DNA from: Thauera sp. JM12B12
GTDB taxonomy: Bacteria > Pseudomonadota > Gammaproteobacteria > Burkholderiales > Rhodocyclaceae
Direction of reading: 5' to 3'
DNA: 64,000 bases
Assembly (NCBI RefSeq): GCF_039614725.1
Contig: NZ_CP154859.1
Coordinates: forward strand, 3,038,001-3,102,000
Below are positions 8,961 through 18,416 of the stretch, in pieces. The notes beneath the pieces are model-generated. The model saw nothing but the letters and a program-made list of their open reading frames with translations. It was not told the origin of the DNA and did not search any database. Numbering within the stretch: position 1 is the first letter of the stretch; every line of letters starts with the position of its first letter. The translations under genes were made by a program, and so were the position numbers.

Positions 8961-9815
8961 TCAGCCCTTGCGATTCTTGATTTCCTGCTCGAGCTCGGCG
9001 AAGCCCGGGCGGTCGGTCGAGTAGAGCACCTTGCGGCCGAACTCCACCGCGACCTGCGGCGCATAGCCGTTCATGCTCGCCAGCAGCACGACCTTGATCA
9101 CTTGGTAGATCTTGCCGCTCTCCTCGACCTTCTGCTCGAGCTGGCTGGCGACGGGGGCGACGAAGCCGTACGAGACCAGGATGCCGAGGAAGGTACCGAC
9201 GAGCGCGCCGCCGATCATCTTGCCGAGCACCGCCGGCGGCTGGCCCACCGAGCCCATCACGTTCACCACGCCCATCACCGCGACCACGATGCCGAAGGCG
9301 GGCACCGCATCGGCGACCTTCGAGACCACGTGCGGGGCGGTGTGCGCTTCCTGGTGGTGGGTCTCGATCTCCATGTCCATCAGGTTCTCGATTTCGAAGG
9401 CGTTGAGGTTGCCGCCCACCATCATGCGCAGGTAGTCGGTCATGAACTCGACCGCATGGTGGTCGGCGGCGACGCTCGGATACTTGGAGAAGATCGGGCT
9501 GGAGTCGGGGTTCTCGATGTCGTTCTCGATCGACATCAGGCCTTCCTTGCGCACCTTGGCGAGGATCTCGAACAACAGCGCGAGCAGGTCGACGTAGAGC
9601 GCCTTGTTGTACTTGGAGCCCTTGACCGCGAGCGACAGCGAGCCGAGCGTGGCCTTGATCGCCTTCGGGCCGTTGCCGGCGATGAAGCCACCGATCATGA
9701 GGCCGAAGATCGCGATGTACTCGAGCGGCACCCAGAGCGCGAGCAGGCTGCCGTGCACCGCGTAGGTGCCGATCGACGCAGCAAGGATGATGACGTAGCC
9801 AATGATCAGGAACAC
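8961..9815 (-). CDS. motA: Flagellar stator protein MotA
   Basis: MotA forms the proton channel with MotB and contacts the rotor through its cytoplasmic loop. The 284-residue protein has four membrane segments. The loop between the second and third carries the charged residues needed for torque, Arg89 and Glu97 (AKVRKEGLMSIENDIENP), one position off E. coli Arg90/Glu98. Translation starts with GTG, preceded by GGAG with a 6-base gap; no better ATG lies upstream. It is the first gene after the flhC terminator and likely heads its own mot-che transcript. Confidence 0.95.
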   Translation of the reverse strand: MFLIIGYVIILAASIGTYAVHGSLLALWVPLEYIAIFGLMIGGFIAGNGPKAIKATLGSLSLAVKGSKYNKALYVDLLALLFEILAKVRKEGLMSIENDIENPDSSPIFSKYPSVAADHHAVEFMTDYLRMMVGGNLNAFEIENLMDMEIETHHQEAHTAPHVVSKVADAVPAFGIVVAVMGVVNVMGSVGQPPAVLGKMIGGALVGTFLGILVSYGFVAPVASQLEQKVEESGKIYQVIKVVLLASMNGYAPQVAVEFGRKVLYSTDRPGFAELEQEIKNRKG

Positions 9816-9876
9816 CGCTCACTCCACAGGAATCGGCCGTGGCGCCCCAGGGTGGAGGGCTCGGCATCTGTCGCTT

Positions 9877-9903
9877 CTAACGACCGCGGGAAACAGAACT
9901 TGA
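9877..9903 (-). promoter_or_regulatory. Candidate sigma-28 (FliA) promoter for motA
   Basis: Read on the minus strand, TCAAGTTC and GTCGTTAG are separated by 11 bp. This fits the flagellar sigma-28 pattern TAAAGTTT-N11-GCCGATAA at 6 of 8 and 5 of 8 positions. It lies about 60 bp before the motA start and downstream of the flhC terminator, where a class 3 flagellar promoter is expected. The match is moderate. Confidence 0.4.
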
Positions 9904-9971
9904 ACATCAGTCGCAGCCGTCGCGTGCGAAATGCACGATCGCGGGACCGGGCGCCGGCGGCAGCCCGGAAT

Positions 9972-10002
9972 GAAAAGGGCCGCCTGTTCGCCACGGCGGC
10001 CC
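9972..10002 (-). terminator. Rho-independent terminator after flhC
   Basis: On the minus strand a perfect 8-bp stem, GGGCCGCC/GGCGGCCC, with a 10-base loop is followed by TTTTCA. It begins about 40 bp after the flhC stop codon. It separates the flhDC master operon from the motA-cheA genes. Confidence 0.75.
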
Positions 10003-10041
10003 GGATGAAGCATGCAGCCCGCGCCGCGCGCGGCCGCGATC

Positions 10042-10608
10042 TCAGGCGGTCGCCGTCTGCCGGGTGCGCGACACGGCGCGCCGGGTGGCCGGCTTCTTGC
10101 GCGAGGAACCCGCACGCGAGGGCATGTTGCACAGGCCGCACACGTAGGCGCTGACCGGGTCGTGCGCGTGGGCGACGAACTGTCCGCCGCAGCAGGTGCA
10201 GGGCGCGAGCTGGAGGAGATCGGCGTCGAAGAAGCGGACCAGGGTCCACGCCCGCGTCAGGCTCAGCACCGGCTCCATCGCGCTGCTCTCGATGTGGTCG
10301 AGATAGAGGTGGTAGGACTTGAGGATCGCGTCCAGCCCCTTGATCCCGGCGCGGCCGGTGAAGAAGCGGTGAAAGCCCATGAACAGCGACGAATGCACGT
10401 TGGGCTGCCAGGTCATGAACCAGTCGGTGGAGAACGGCAGCATGCCCTTGGGAGGCGACACGCCGCGCACCTCCTTGTAGATCTTCAGCAGCTTCTCGCG
10501 GCTGAGGCGGGTCTCCACCTCGAGCATCTGCATGCGCGCGCCGAGCTGGACCATCTCGACCGCGCGACGGACGTCTTCTGCTTCCTCGATGACACTCTTG
10601 TTCTTCAT
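10042..10608 (-). CDS. flhC: Flagellar master transcriptional activator subunit FlhC
   Basis: FlhC forms the FlhD4C2 complex that switches on flagellar class 2 promoters. The 188-residue protein keeps the four zinc ligands at exactly the E. coli positions: Cys137, Cys140, Cys157 and Cys160 (CTCCGG...YVCGLC). The ATG at 10608 is preceded by GAGGAGTCTCAA, a strong ribosome-binding site; an upstream in-frame extension has no such signal. The gene lies 10 bp after flhD. The basic tail (SRKKPATRRAV) is typical. Confidence 0.95.
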   Translation of the reverse strand: MKNKSVIEEAEDVRRAVEMVQLGARMQMLEVETRLSREKLLKIYKEVRGVSPPKGMLPFSTDWFMTWQPNVHSSLFMGFHRFFTGRAGIKGLDAILKSYHLYLDHIESSAMEPVLSLTRAWTLVRFFDADLLQLAPCTCCGGQFVAHAHDPVSAYVCGLCNMPSRAGSSRKKPATRRAVSRTRQTATA

Positions 10609-10618
10609 TTGAGACTCC

Positions 10619-10936
10619 TCAGGCCGCCTCGCTGGCCGCCTTGCCCGCCGCGAGAATCGCAGCATGCAGGCCGGCGCTTGCTGCATCGCGCCCTTCGCCG
10701 GCCATCAGCCGGGCGAGTTGCGCATCGTCGAAGCGGAAACACGGCACCAGCATCTGGCTGGCCGCCATGCGCACCAGCTTCGCCGCGGACATCGACTCGA
10801 TCACGTCGGCCAGCTCGTCGCCGATACCGAGACGGAACAGCGCCGTCGCCCGATCGCTGCGCAGCATCTGCTGGGCGAGCATCAGGTAGGCGAGGTTCAG
10901 TTCGCGGATTTCGGCCTGAAAGTCTGGTCGATCCAT
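10619..10936 (-). CDS. flhD: Flagellar master transcriptional activator subunit FlhD
   Basis: FlhD is the DNA-contacting partner of FlhC. The 105-residue, mostly helical protein matches the family, with EIRELNLAYLMLAQQMLRSDRATALFRLGI cut here to its core features: an N-terminal helix with LAYLMLAQQML and a Phe/Arg/Leu-rich region. The start is taken as ATG at 10936; an in-frame TTG three codons upstream is possible. The gene precedes flhC, and a 166-bp gap to the regulator upstream must hold its promoter. An AT-rich patch around 10975-11025 is the likely place. Confidence 0.9.
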   Translation of the reverse strand: MDRPDFQAEIRELNLAYLMLAQQMLRSDRATALFRLGIGDELADVIESMSAAKLVRMAASQMLVPCFRFDDAQLARLMAGEGRDAASAGLHAAILAAGKAASEAA

Positions 10937-11102
10937 GGTTTCCAATCCCGATCAGGGACAAACGGCCTTCAACTTAAAGTAGTTTCTCAGCAGCATCAAG
11001 TTACAAAGTCACGCTTTGCCGCCTGCCCCCCACTCTTCCTGTGGCGTGGCGACAACACCCGACTGCGCCCGCATGCGGCCGGAGCAGGGGCGCCGAGCCC
11101 GA

Positions 11103-13052
11103 TCACGCCCCGTCCGCGCCGGCCTGGATCGCCACCACGCGGTTGCGCCCCCGCTGCTTGGCGAGGTAGAGACCCTCATCCGCCCCCTTGATCAGGGCCT
11201 CGACGCCGTCCATGTCCGGCGTGCGCATGCATACGCCGACGCTGGCGGTGAGGAACAGGCGCGGGCCGCCGGTCTCGACCGGCACCGCCTCGATCCCCGC
11301 GCGCAGGCGTTCCGCCACGACCCGCGCCTGCGCGAGCTCGGTATCGGGGCAGAGCACGATGAACTCGTCGCCGCCGGTGCGACAGACGAGGTCCTGGGTG
11401 CGCACCGCCCTGCGCAGCGCCTCGGCGGCGTGGCGCAGGGCGATGTCGCCGACATCGTGACCATGGGCGTCGTTGATCGTCTTGAAGCCATCGACGTCGA
11501 CGACCATCAGGGCGAGCGGGCGGTTGTGGCGGATCGACGCCGCCCATTCCATGTGTATCGACTCCATCGCCTGGCGCCGATTGGGCAGGCCGGTCAGTGC
11601 ATCGGTGAGCGCGGCCTCGTGCAGGCGGCGATTGGCGATCGACAGTTCCGCGGTGAAATTGCGCAGCTCCTCGCGCTCGCGTTCGATCTCGCCCTGGAGG
11701 ACGAGCGTGCGCAAGCAGGCACGCAGACGCAGCGTGAGCGCGGCACGTCGCACCGGTTGCACGATGAAATCGTCCACGCCGGCTGCAGAGGCGGCGAGCA
11801 ACAGCGCGTCATCCTCCGCGGGAACCAGCGCGATGACGTAGATCCCGCGCCCAAGCCGGGTGTCGCGCAAGCTGCGCACCAGGCGCTCGCCCTCGGCACC
11901 CCACTCGACCACGAGCAGGTGGGGCTGGACATCGATGGCGACCTCGAGGGCGGCATCGCCCCCCGCCACCACGGCCTCGAACACGCTGACCTCGGCCGCT
12001 TCAAGGGCCCCGCGCATGCTCGCCGTCGCGGCACGTTCGCGCACCACGAGCAGGGCGCGCAAGGGCGTCTCCTCCGCCGCCTCGCCACCCGCGTCTGCAT
12101 CTTCCGAAGCGAGGCCGCGTCCCTCGTCGAGCGCGGCGGCGCCACTCAACTCGCCGAAACGCGGCGCAGACTCGGTACGCATCTGGAGCAGCTTGCCCCA
12201 ATCGACCCAGTCGCGCCCGACCCGCTCGCACAGCGCGACGAACTCGGCACGCTCGAGCCCGAGCCGGCTCGACACGCGCAGCATCGGCTGCATCAGGCGT
12301 GCATGCTCGCTGTCCGGCGCAAGGCAGAGCTGGGCGATCGCACGCGCCAGCATCAGGCACTGCATCAGGCTTGCGCCGCGCGACCCCTCGTCGTAGCCGG
12401 CGAGCTCGGGTTGTTCGTAGAAGCGTACCGGCTGCACGAGCGCGTCGGGTACGCCCCACTCGATCAGCATGGCCGCGCCAAGCTCGCAGTGGTTCATCGC
12501 GAACGCCCCGTCTTCCAGCGAGAGCTGCTGCTGTTGCGGACTGCGATGGAGATCGGCGAGCAAGCGCGAGAACGCGTCAGGGTACAGCGTGGCGAGGGCG
12601 AGCTCGCCGACGCGGGCGAGCAGCCCGAGACTGAACGCCTCGTCGGCCGGGACCACGCGCACGCGCTGCGCCAGGCCCTGCATCGACAGCGCCATCAACA
12701 GCGAGGACGACCAGAAGCGCTGGTAGTCGAAGCCGGCGCACGCGCCCTTGCGGTAGGTCGACAGCAGCGAGAAACCGAGCGCAAGCGTCCGCACCGCAGG
12801 CAGGCCGAGCACCATCAGGGCCTCCTGCACCGACACCACGGCACGGCGGTTCTCGGCCACGAGGCCGTTGGCGGCCTTGATCAGCCGCCCGACGAAGGCG
12901 GGGTCGCCCTTGATCACCCGGCCAAGCTCGGGCAGCGACACTTCGCTCGACTGGGTCAGGCGGATGATCGCGAGCGCGACGCCGCGCGGAGACGGCAGTT
13001 CGCCGGCTGCCTTGAGCTGCGTGTAGCGCCTCATGTCGATCGGTTGCGGCAT
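11103..13052 (-). CDS. HDOD / pseudo-receiver / GGDEF signalling protein
   Basis: This 649-residue protein has three parts. Residues 1 to about 300 form an HDOD domain (SLPELGRVIKGDPAFVGRLI is its start). Residues about 330-445 have a receiver-like fold. Residues about 480-640 are a diguanylate cyclase domain with an intact GGDEF motif (RTGGDEFIVL) and LTGLPNRR start. The receiver looks unable to take phosphate: the acceptor strand reads LLVVEWGAEG, with Glu for Asp; the N-terminal acidic pair is missing (ALLVVRERAA); and the lysine is Gln (FIVQPV). It probably makes cyclic di-GMP under control of the other domains. It lies just upstream of flhDC on the same strand, which hints at control of motility. 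Confidence 0.85.
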   Translation of the reverse strand: MPQPIDMRRYTQLKAAGELPSPRGVALAIIRLTQSSEVSLPELGRVIKGDPAFVGRLIKAANGLVAENRRAVVSVQEALMVLGLPAVRTLALGFSLLSTYRKGACAGFDYQRFWSSSLLMALSMQGLAQRVRVVPADEAFSLGLLARVGELALATLYPDAFSRLLADLHRSPQQQQLSLEDGAFAMNHCELGAAMLIEWGVPDALVQPVRFYEQPELAGYDEGSRGASLMQCLMLARAIAQLCLAPDSEHARLMQPMLRVSSRLGLERAEFVALCERVGRDWVDWGKLLQMRTESAPRFGELSGAAALDEGRGLASEDADAGGEAAEETPLRALLVVRERAATASMRGALEAAEVSVFEAVVAGGDAALEVAIDVQPHLLVVEWGAEGERLVRSLRDTRLGRGIYVIALVPAEDDALLLAASAAGVDDFIVQPVRRAALTLRLRACLRTLVLQGEIEREREELRNFTAELSIANRRLHEAALTDALTGLPNRRQAMESIHMEWAASIRHNRPLALMVVDVDGFKTINDAHGHDVGDIALRHAAEALRRAVRTQDLVCRTGGDEFIVLCPDTELAQARVVAERLRAGIEAVPVETGGPRLFLTASVGVCMRTPDMDGVEALIKGADEGLYLAKQRGRNRVVAIQAGADGA

Positions 13053-13193
13053 GCCTTCCCCTGAGTCGTTGCCTGGCCGGCACGGCCGGCTCCTGCCGTC
13101 GCATCACGGCACGGACGCTGGATTCTTTAGCCGCGCCCGGCGGCAGGCAAGCGAAAGCGGGCTAGAATCGCCGAAAATCTCACGCCGGCCATC

Positions 13194-13742
13194 ATGAAAT
13201 TCTGTTCGAGCTGCGGCGCCACCGTCGCCTTCCGCATTCCACCCGGTGACTCGCTGCCCCGCCACGTGTGCGAGCACTGCGGCACCATCCATTACCAGAA
13301 CCCCAAGGTCGTCGTCGGCGCGCTGCCCGTGTGGGAGGACAAGGTCCTGCTCTGTCGACGCGCGATCGAACCCCGACACGGCATGTGGACGCTGCCCGCC
13401 GGCTTCATGGAGAACGAGGAGACCACCGCGCAGGCCGCCGCGCGCGAGACGCTCGAAGAGGCCTGCGCGCGCATCGAGGTCGGCGAGCTATATACGCTGA
13501 TCGACGTGCCGCACATCAGCCAGGTGCACATCATCTATCGCGCCCGCCTGCTCGACCTCGATTTCAGGCCCGGCGAAGAGTCGCTCGATGTCGCGCTGTT
13601 CACGGAGGACGACATCCCCTGGGAGCGCATCGCCTTCCGCTCCATCGCCATCAGCCTGCGTCATTTCTTCGAGGACCGCCGCAGCGGGCAGTGGGGCGTC
13701 CACACCGCGAGCCTCACCCCGCCGCCCCCCGAGTGGCGGTGA
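13194..13742 (+). CDS. Nudix hydrolase with N-terminal zinc ribbon
   Basis: This 182-residue protein is likely a nucleoside-diphosphate-linked pyrophosphatase. An N-terminal zinc ribbon (CSSCGA at residues 4-9 and CEHCGT further on) is followed by a Nudix domain with box GFMENEETTAQAAARETLEE, in which the usual late glycine is Cys. This resembles NudC/YjhB-type ADP-ribose or NADH pyrophosphatases; the substrate cannot be read from the sequence. A TAGAAT at 13163-13168, about 25 bp before the ATG, could be its -10 box. The gene is divergent from the HDOD/GGDEF gene and is followed by the rnf operon. Confidence 0.85.
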   Translation: MKFCSSCGATVAFRIPPGDSLPRHVCEHCGTIHYQNPKVVVGALPVWEDKVLLCRRAIEPRHGMWTLPAGFMENEETTAQAAARETLEEACARIEVGELYTLIDVPHISQVHIIYRARLLDLDFRPGEESLDVALFTEDDIPWERIAFRSIAISLRHFFEDRRSGQWGVHTASLTPPPPEWR

Positions 13743-13799
13743 TCGACGCGCGCCGCAACGGCGCCCGGCTGCGTCAATAAGACTATTAGCGCGTCAGGG

Positions 13800-13828
13800 T
13801 TGAGCCCCCCTTCGCGGCGGGGGATAAT
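13800..13828 (+). promoter_or_regulatory. Sigma-70 type promoter of the rnf operon
   Basis: TTGAGC (13800-13805) and GATAAT (13823-13828) are separated by exactly 17 bp, giving a standard housekeeping promoter layout. It sits 28 bp before the rnfA ATG. The spacer is a GC-rich near-palindrome (CCCCC...GGGG) that could form a hairpin. Confidence 0.6.
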
Positions 13829-13856
13829 CGCCGCCATTCCTTTCCGCGCGCGGATC

Positions 13857-14441
13857 ATGACCAGCTACATCTTCGTCGTCATCGGCGCCGTCCTGGTGAA
13901 TAACGTCGTTCTCGTCCGCATCCTCGGGCTGTGCCCGTTCATGGGTGTGTCGAAGAAGCTCGAGACCGCAATCGGCATGGGTGCGGCGACGACCTTCGTG
14001 CTCACCGTCGGCTCCGGCACCAGCTACCTGATCGATCACTACCTGCTGCAGCCGCTCGACCTCGGCTACCTGCGCACGCTGTCCTTCATCGTCGTCATCG
14101 CCGCGATCGTCCAGCTCACCGAGCTCATCATCCAGAAGACCAGCCCGCTGCTGCACCAGGTGCTGGGCATCTACCTGCCGCTGATCACCACCAACTGCGC
14201 GGTGCTCGGCGTACCGCTGCTCAACGTGGGCATGAAGCACAACCTGCTCGAATCGCTGCTGTTCGGCTTCGGCTCCTCGGTCGGCTTCACGCTCGCGCTG
14301 GTGCTGTTCGCCGGCATCCGCGAGCGCCTCGATGGCGCCGACGTGCCCCTGCCCTTCCGCGGCACGGCGATCGCCATGATCACCGCCGGCTTCATGAGCC
14401 TTGCGTTCATGGGCTTCGCCGGCCTCGACCGTTTCCACTGA
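13857..14441 (+). CDS. rnfA: Rnf complex membrane subunit RnfA
   Basis: RnfA is an integral membrane subunit of the ion-motive ferredoxin:NAD oxidoreductase. The 194-residue protein has six predicted membrane segments and the conserved N-terminus with [18 protein letters not shown], including the cysteine that helps hold the intramembrane Fe-S centre; the second family cysteine is in [10 protein letters not shown]. The ATG at 13857 starts directly at the first membrane helix. It is the first gene of the rnfABCDGE operon and is paralogous to rnfE. Confidence 0.95.
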   Translation: MTSYIFVVIGAVLVNNVVLVRILGLCPFMGVSKKLETAIGMGAATTFVLTVGSGTSYLIDHYLLQPLDLGYLRTLSFIVVIAAIVQLTELIIQKTSPLLHQVLGIYLPLITTNCAVLGVPLLNVGMKHNLLESLLFGFGSSVGFTLALVLFAGIRERLDGADVPLPFRGTAIAMITAGFMSLAFMGFAGLDRFH

Positions 14442-14454
14442 GGCCGCCGCCAGC

Positions 14455-15006
14455 ATGCTCACCGCAATTCTCGTGATGGCAGGCCTTGCCGTCGTCCTCG
14501 GCCTCACGCTCGGCTATGCCGCGATCCGCTTCAAGGTCGAAGGCGACCCCCTGGTCGAGAAGATCGACGCCATCCTGCCCCAGACCCAGTGCGGCCAGTG
14601 CGGCTATCCGGGCTGCAAGCCCTACGCCGAGGCGATCGCCAACGGCGAGGCGGAGATCAACCAGTGCCCGCCGGGCGGCGAGGAAGGCATCCGTAAGCTC
14701 GCTGACCTGCTCGGGCGCGAGTTCAAGCCGCTGTCGGAAGAGCACGGCATCGAGAAACCCAAGTCGGTCGCCGTCATCGACGAGCAGACCTGCATCGGCT
14801 GCACGCTGTGCATCCAGGCCTGTCCGGTCGACGCCATCGTCGGCGCCGCCAAGCAGATGCACACGGTGGTCGAGCCGCTGTGCACCGGCTGCGAGCTGTG
14901 CGTGGCGCCGTGTCCGGTCGATTGCATCGCGATGGTGCCGGTCGCCGAGACGGTGCAGACCTGGAAATGGAAGTACCCGGTGGTCGAAATCAGGAAGGCA
15001 GCATGA
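14455..15006 (+). CDS. rnfB: Rnf complex iron-sulfur subunit RnfB
   Basis: RnfB probably accepts electrons from ferredoxin and feeds them to the Rnf complex. The 183-residue protein starts with one membrane helix. A Cys cluster follows (CGQCGYPGC and a later Cys) for one [4Fe-4S] centre, then two ferredoxin motifs, [12 protein letters not shown] and [12 protein letters not shown]. The ATG at 14455 places the hydrophobic anchor at the N-terminus, as in the family. The stop codon overlaps the rnfC start (ATGA), indicating translational coupling. Confidence 0.95.
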   Translation: MLTAILVMAGLAVVLGLTLGYAAIRFKVEGDPLVEKIDAILPQTQCGQCGYPGCKPYAEAIANGEAEINQCPPGGEEGIRKLADLLGREFKPLSEEHGIEKPKSVAVIDEQTCIGCTLCIQACPVDAIVGAAKQMHTVVEPLCTGCELCVAPCPVDCIAMVPVAETVQTWKWKYPVVEIRKAA

Positions 15007-16724
15007 TCGGGCGACTGTTCAGGTTCCACGGCGGCGTCAAGCCCGACGCGCACAAGAACGAATCCTGCACACCGGCGATCCGCCGCGCGCCCCTGCCCGC
15101 GCGCCTGACCGTGCCGCTGCGCCAGAGCGCGCGCGCCACGGCAAGCTGCATCGTCGAGGTCGGCCAGCGCGTGCTCAAGGGCGAGCGCATCGGCGAGCCC
15201 GAGGGTTTCCTCGGCACCGCGGTGCATGCGCCGACCTCGGGCACGGTGATCGACATCGCACGCTATCCGATGGCCCATGCCTCCGGGCTCGACACCGAAT
15301 GCGTGGTCATCGAACCCGACGGCGAGGAGCGCTGGGTCGAGCACGCCCCCTTCGACTTCCACGCTGCCAGCCGCGAGGAAGCGCTCGCCTGGCTGCGCGA
15401 CTGCGGCATCGTCGGCCTGGGTGGGGCGACCTTCCCCAGCCACGTCAAGCTCGGCAAGGGCAGCGGCATCGAGACGCTGATCCTCAACGGCGCCGAGTGC
15501 GAACCCTGGATCACCTGCGACGACCGCCTGATGCGCGAGCGCGCAGCCGAGATCCTCGCCGGCGCCACCATGCTGCGCGAGCTGATCGGCGCGCGCGAGC
15601 TGGTGGTCGGCGTCGAGGACAACAAGCCCGAGGCGATCGCCGCGATGAAGGCCGCGGCTGCAGCCTCGCCCCACGGTGTCGCCATCGTCGCCGTGCCGAC
15701 GCTGTATCCGGCCGGCGGCGAGAAGCAGCTCATCCGCGTACTGACGGGCATCGAGATTCCCTACGGCAAGCTCGGCGCCGACTACGGCGTGCAATGCTTC
15801 AACGTCGGTACCGCCTACGCCGTCTATCGCGCCATCGCGCTCGGCGAGCCGCTGATCAGCCGCATCGTCACCCTCACCGGCAACGTCGAGGACTCCGGCA
15901 ACTGGGAGGTGCTCATCGGCACCCCGGTGCAGGACCTGCTGCCGCTCGCCCGCCCGCGCGCCGACACCGACCGCACCCTGATGGGTGGGCCGATGATGGG
16001 CTACGCGCTGCCGCGCCTGGACGTGCCGATCGTCAAGGGCAGCAACTGCCTGATCTCGGCCTCGCCCAGGCTGTTCCCGCCGGCGCCGCCCGAGCAGCCC
16101 TGCATCCGCTGTACCGAGTGCAGCAAGGCCTGTCCGGCCGACCTCCAGCCCTTCGAGCTGTACTGGTTCAGCCGCTCGAAGAACTTCGGCAAGGCGCAGG
16201 AATACCACCTCTTCGACTGCATCGAGTGCGGCTGCTGCAGCTACGTGTGCCCGGCCCACATCCCGCTGGTCGATTACTTCCGCTTCGCCAAGAGCGAGAT
16301 CTGGGCGCGCGAGCGCGAGAAGGCCGCGGCCGACCAGGCCCGCGAGCGCTTCGAGTTCCGCAACTTCCGCCAGGAGCGCGAGAAGGCCGAGAAAGCGGCC
16401 AAGCTCGCCGCCAAGGCCGCCGAGACGCGCGCCAAGCTGGCCGAGAGCGGCGCCAGCGCGCCGCCCCCGGCCGCAGCGGCGGACACCGCGACCGAAGACC
16501 CCAAGAAGGCGCTGATCGCCGCTGCACTCGCCCGCGCCAAGGCGCAGAAGGCCGAGGTGCAGCCGCAGAACACCGACAACCTGAGCGCCGAGAAACAGGC
16601 CGAGATCGCCGACATCGAGGCCCGCCGCAAGGCCCTCGACGCCTCGGCGAACCCGGCGGCGGCGGCTGCGCCGGCCGCCGTGGGCGAAGCCGCGAGCGCG
16701 GCCGGCGCCGAGCCCCGCCCCTGA
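15003..16724 (+). CDS. rnfC: Rnf complex NADH-binding subunit RnfC
   Basis: RnfC carries FMN and binds NAD(H) in the Rnf complex. The 573-residue protein has a nucleotide-binding core with [13 protein letters not shown] and [12 protein letters not shown], and two [4Fe-4S] motifs, [12 protein letters not shown] and [12 protein letters not shown]. After about residue 450 a charged, Ala/Lys/Glu-rich coiled-coil-like tail extends to the end, as in other proteobacterial RnfC proteins. The start overlaps the rnfB stop by four bases, and rnfD begins 7 bp after its stop. Confidence 0.95.
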   Translation: MIGRLFRFHGGVKPDAHKNESCTPAIRRAPLPARLTVPLRQSARATASCIVEVGQRVLKGERIGEPEGFLGTAVHAPTSGTVIDIARYPMAHASGLDTECVVIEPDGEERWVEHAPFDFHAASREEALAWLRDCGIVGLGGATFPSHVKLGKGSGIETLILNGAECEPWITCDDRLMRERAAEILAGATMLRELIGARELVVGVEDNKPEAIAAMKAAAAASPHGVAIVAVPTLYPAGGEKQLIRVLTGIEIPYGKLGADYGVQCFNVGTAYAVYRAIALGEPLISRIVTLTGNVEDSGNWEVLIGTPVQDLLPLARPRADTDRTLMGGPMMGYALPRLDVPIVKGSNCLISASPRLFPPAPPEQPCIRCTECSKACPADLQPFELYWFSRSKNFGKAQEYHLFDCIECGCCSYVCPAHIPLVDYFRFAKSEIWAREREKAAADQARERFEFRNFRQEREKAEKAAKLAAKAAETRAKLAESGASAPPPAAAADTATEDPKKALIAAALARAKAQKAEVQPQNTDNLSAEKQAEIADIEARRKALDASANPAAAAAPAAVGEAASAAGAEPRP

Positions 16725-16731
16725 GCACGCC

Positions 16732-17745
16732 ATGATCCACTCTCCCTACGTCCGCAAACCGGTCAGCGTGCAGCGCACGATGGGCCTCGTGCTGGTCGCA
16801 CTGCTGCCCGGCATCGCCGCCTACGTCTGGCAGGCGGGCACCGGCATCCTGGTCAACCTGCTGATCGCCACCCTCACCGCGGTGCTTGCCGAAGCCCTCG
16901 CGATGCACCTGCGCAAGCGCTCGATCGCGGTCGCGGTCGGCGACCTGTCGGCGGTGCTCACCGCCTGGCTGGTCGTGCTCAGCCTGCCGGCGATCGTGCC
17001 ATGGTGGCTCACCGTGATCGCCGTGCTGGTGGCGGTCCTCGCCGTCAAGCAGCTCTACGGCGGCCTCGGCCAGAACCCCTTCAACCCGGCGATGGTCGCC
17101 TACTGCACGATGATCGTCGCCTTTCCGGCGCTGATGTCGCAGTGGCCGGCCCTGGGCGGCCTGGGCTTCGACGACCAGCTGGCGCTGATCCTGGGCGGCG
17201 CGCGCGAGCTCGACGCCATCACCGGCGCGACCGCGCTCGACAGCCTGCGCACCGGCCTGCGTGCGGCGGGCGCCACGGTCGAGTCGGTCGCCCGGGGGCC
17301 GGCCTTCGGCGTGTTCGGCAGCCAGGGCTGGGAGTGGGTCGCTGCCGGCTATGCGCTCGGTGGCCTGTTCCTGCTCGCCAAGGGCATCATCACCTGGCAC
17401 ATGCCGGTGGCCTTCATCGCCGCGCTCGGCGGCCTGGCCGGCGTGTTCTGGCTCATCGACCCGGCGCACTACGCCTCGCCGCTGTTCCATCTGGCCAGCG
17501 GCGGAGCGATGCTGGCGGCCTTCTTCATCGTCACCGACCCGGTATCGGGCGCCACCACGCCGCGCGGCAAGCTGCTGTTCGCCGCCGGCGTCGGCATCAT
17601 CGTCTGGCTCATCCGCAACTTCGGCGCCTATCCCGACGGGATTGCCTTCGGCGTCTTGCTGATGAACATCTGCGTGCCGCTGCTCGACATGAAGACCCAG
17701 CCGCGCGTGTTCGGCCATCGCGAAGCGGCAGGGGGCGACAAGTGA
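16732..17745 (+). CDS. rnfD: Rnf complex membrane flavoprotein RnfD
   Basis: RnfD is a membrane subunit that binds FMN covalently through a threonine. The 337-residue protein has multiple membrane helices, and the flavinylation-type motif DAITGATALDS is at residues 161-171, with Thr167 the likely attachment residue. Other landmarks are GQNPFNPAM and TDPVSGATTPRG. The stop overlaps the GTG start of rnfG. Confidence 0.94.
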   Translation: MIHSPYVRKPVSVQRTMGLVLVALLPGIAAYVWQAGTGILVNLLIATLTAVLAEALAMHLRKRSIAVAVGDLSAVLTAWLVVLSLPAIVPWWLTVIAVLVAVLAVKQLYGGLGQNPFNPAMVAYCTMIVAFPALMSQWPALGGLGFDDQLALILGGARELDAITGATALDSLRTGLRAAGATVESVARGPAFGVFGSQGWEWVAAGYALGGLFLLAKGIITWHMPVAFIAALGGLAGVFWLIDPAHYASPLFHLASGGAMLAAFFIVTDPVSGATTPRGKLLFAAGVGIIVWLIRNFGAYPDGIAFGVLLMNICVPLLDMKTQPRVFGHREAAGGDK

Positions 17746-18416
17746 GCGCGCGCTACTCCGCCACCCGCACCTCGCTGCGCACCGGCGCCATCATGCTGCT
17801 GTTCACCCTGGTGTTCACCGCGCTGATGGCCTCGACCTACCGTGTCACCCGACCCGCGATCGAGGCCTCGATGCAGGAAGCCCAGCAGCGCCTGATCAAC
17901 GAGGTGCTGCCGCCCGCGAGCTACGACAACGACCTGCTCGCCGACGTGGTCCGCCTCGCCCCCGCCGCCGCGCCAGGCATGGACGCCGGTGCGCGCGTGT
18001 GGCGCGCGCGCAAGGGTACGGAGCCGGTGGCGCTCATCGTCGAAGGCGCGGCGAGCGACGGCTACGCGGGCCGCATCGAGCTCGTGGTCGCGATCGGCCG
18101 CGACGGCCGCCTCAGCGGCGTGCGCGTCACCGCCCACAAGGAGACGCCGGGCCTGGGCGACTACATCGACCCCAAGAAGGACCGCCGCAAGGACGCGCCC
18201 TGGATCGGCCAGTTCGCCTGCGCCACGTGGACCGACGTCAACACCGCCGAGTGGAGCGTGCGCAAGGACGGCGGCAGTTTCGACTATCGCGCCGGCGCCA
18301 CCATCAGCGCGCGCGCGGTGACCCGCGCCGTCGGCCGCATCACCGCCGCGGCCACCGCACGGCTGGACGCGCTCTTCGCCGCGCCCGCCGGCAGCCTGCT
18401 GGGAGACGAATCATGA
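17742..18416 (+). CDS. rnfG: Rnf complex flavoprotein subunit RnfG
   Basis: RnfG is anchored by one N-terminal membrane helix and carries covalent FMN on the periplasmic side. In this 224-residue protein the flavinylation motif is DYRAGATISARAV, with Thr187 as the probable acceptor; the first motif residue is Ala rather than the usual Ser/Thr. The start is GTG at 17742, overlapping the rnfD stop as GTGA, and the stop overlaps the rnfE ATG. Both overlaps fit tight translational coupling. Confidence 0.93.
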   Translation: MSARYSATRTSLRTGAIMLLFTLVFTALMASTYRVTRPAIEASMQEAQQRLINEVLPPASYDNDLLADVVRLAPAAAPGMDAGARVWRARKGTEPVALIVEGAASDGYAGRIELVVAIGRDGRLSGVRVTAHKETPGLGDYIDPKKDRRKDAPWIGQFACATWTDVNTAEWSVRKDGGSFDYRAGATISARAVTRAVGRITAAATARLDALFAAPAGSLLGDES

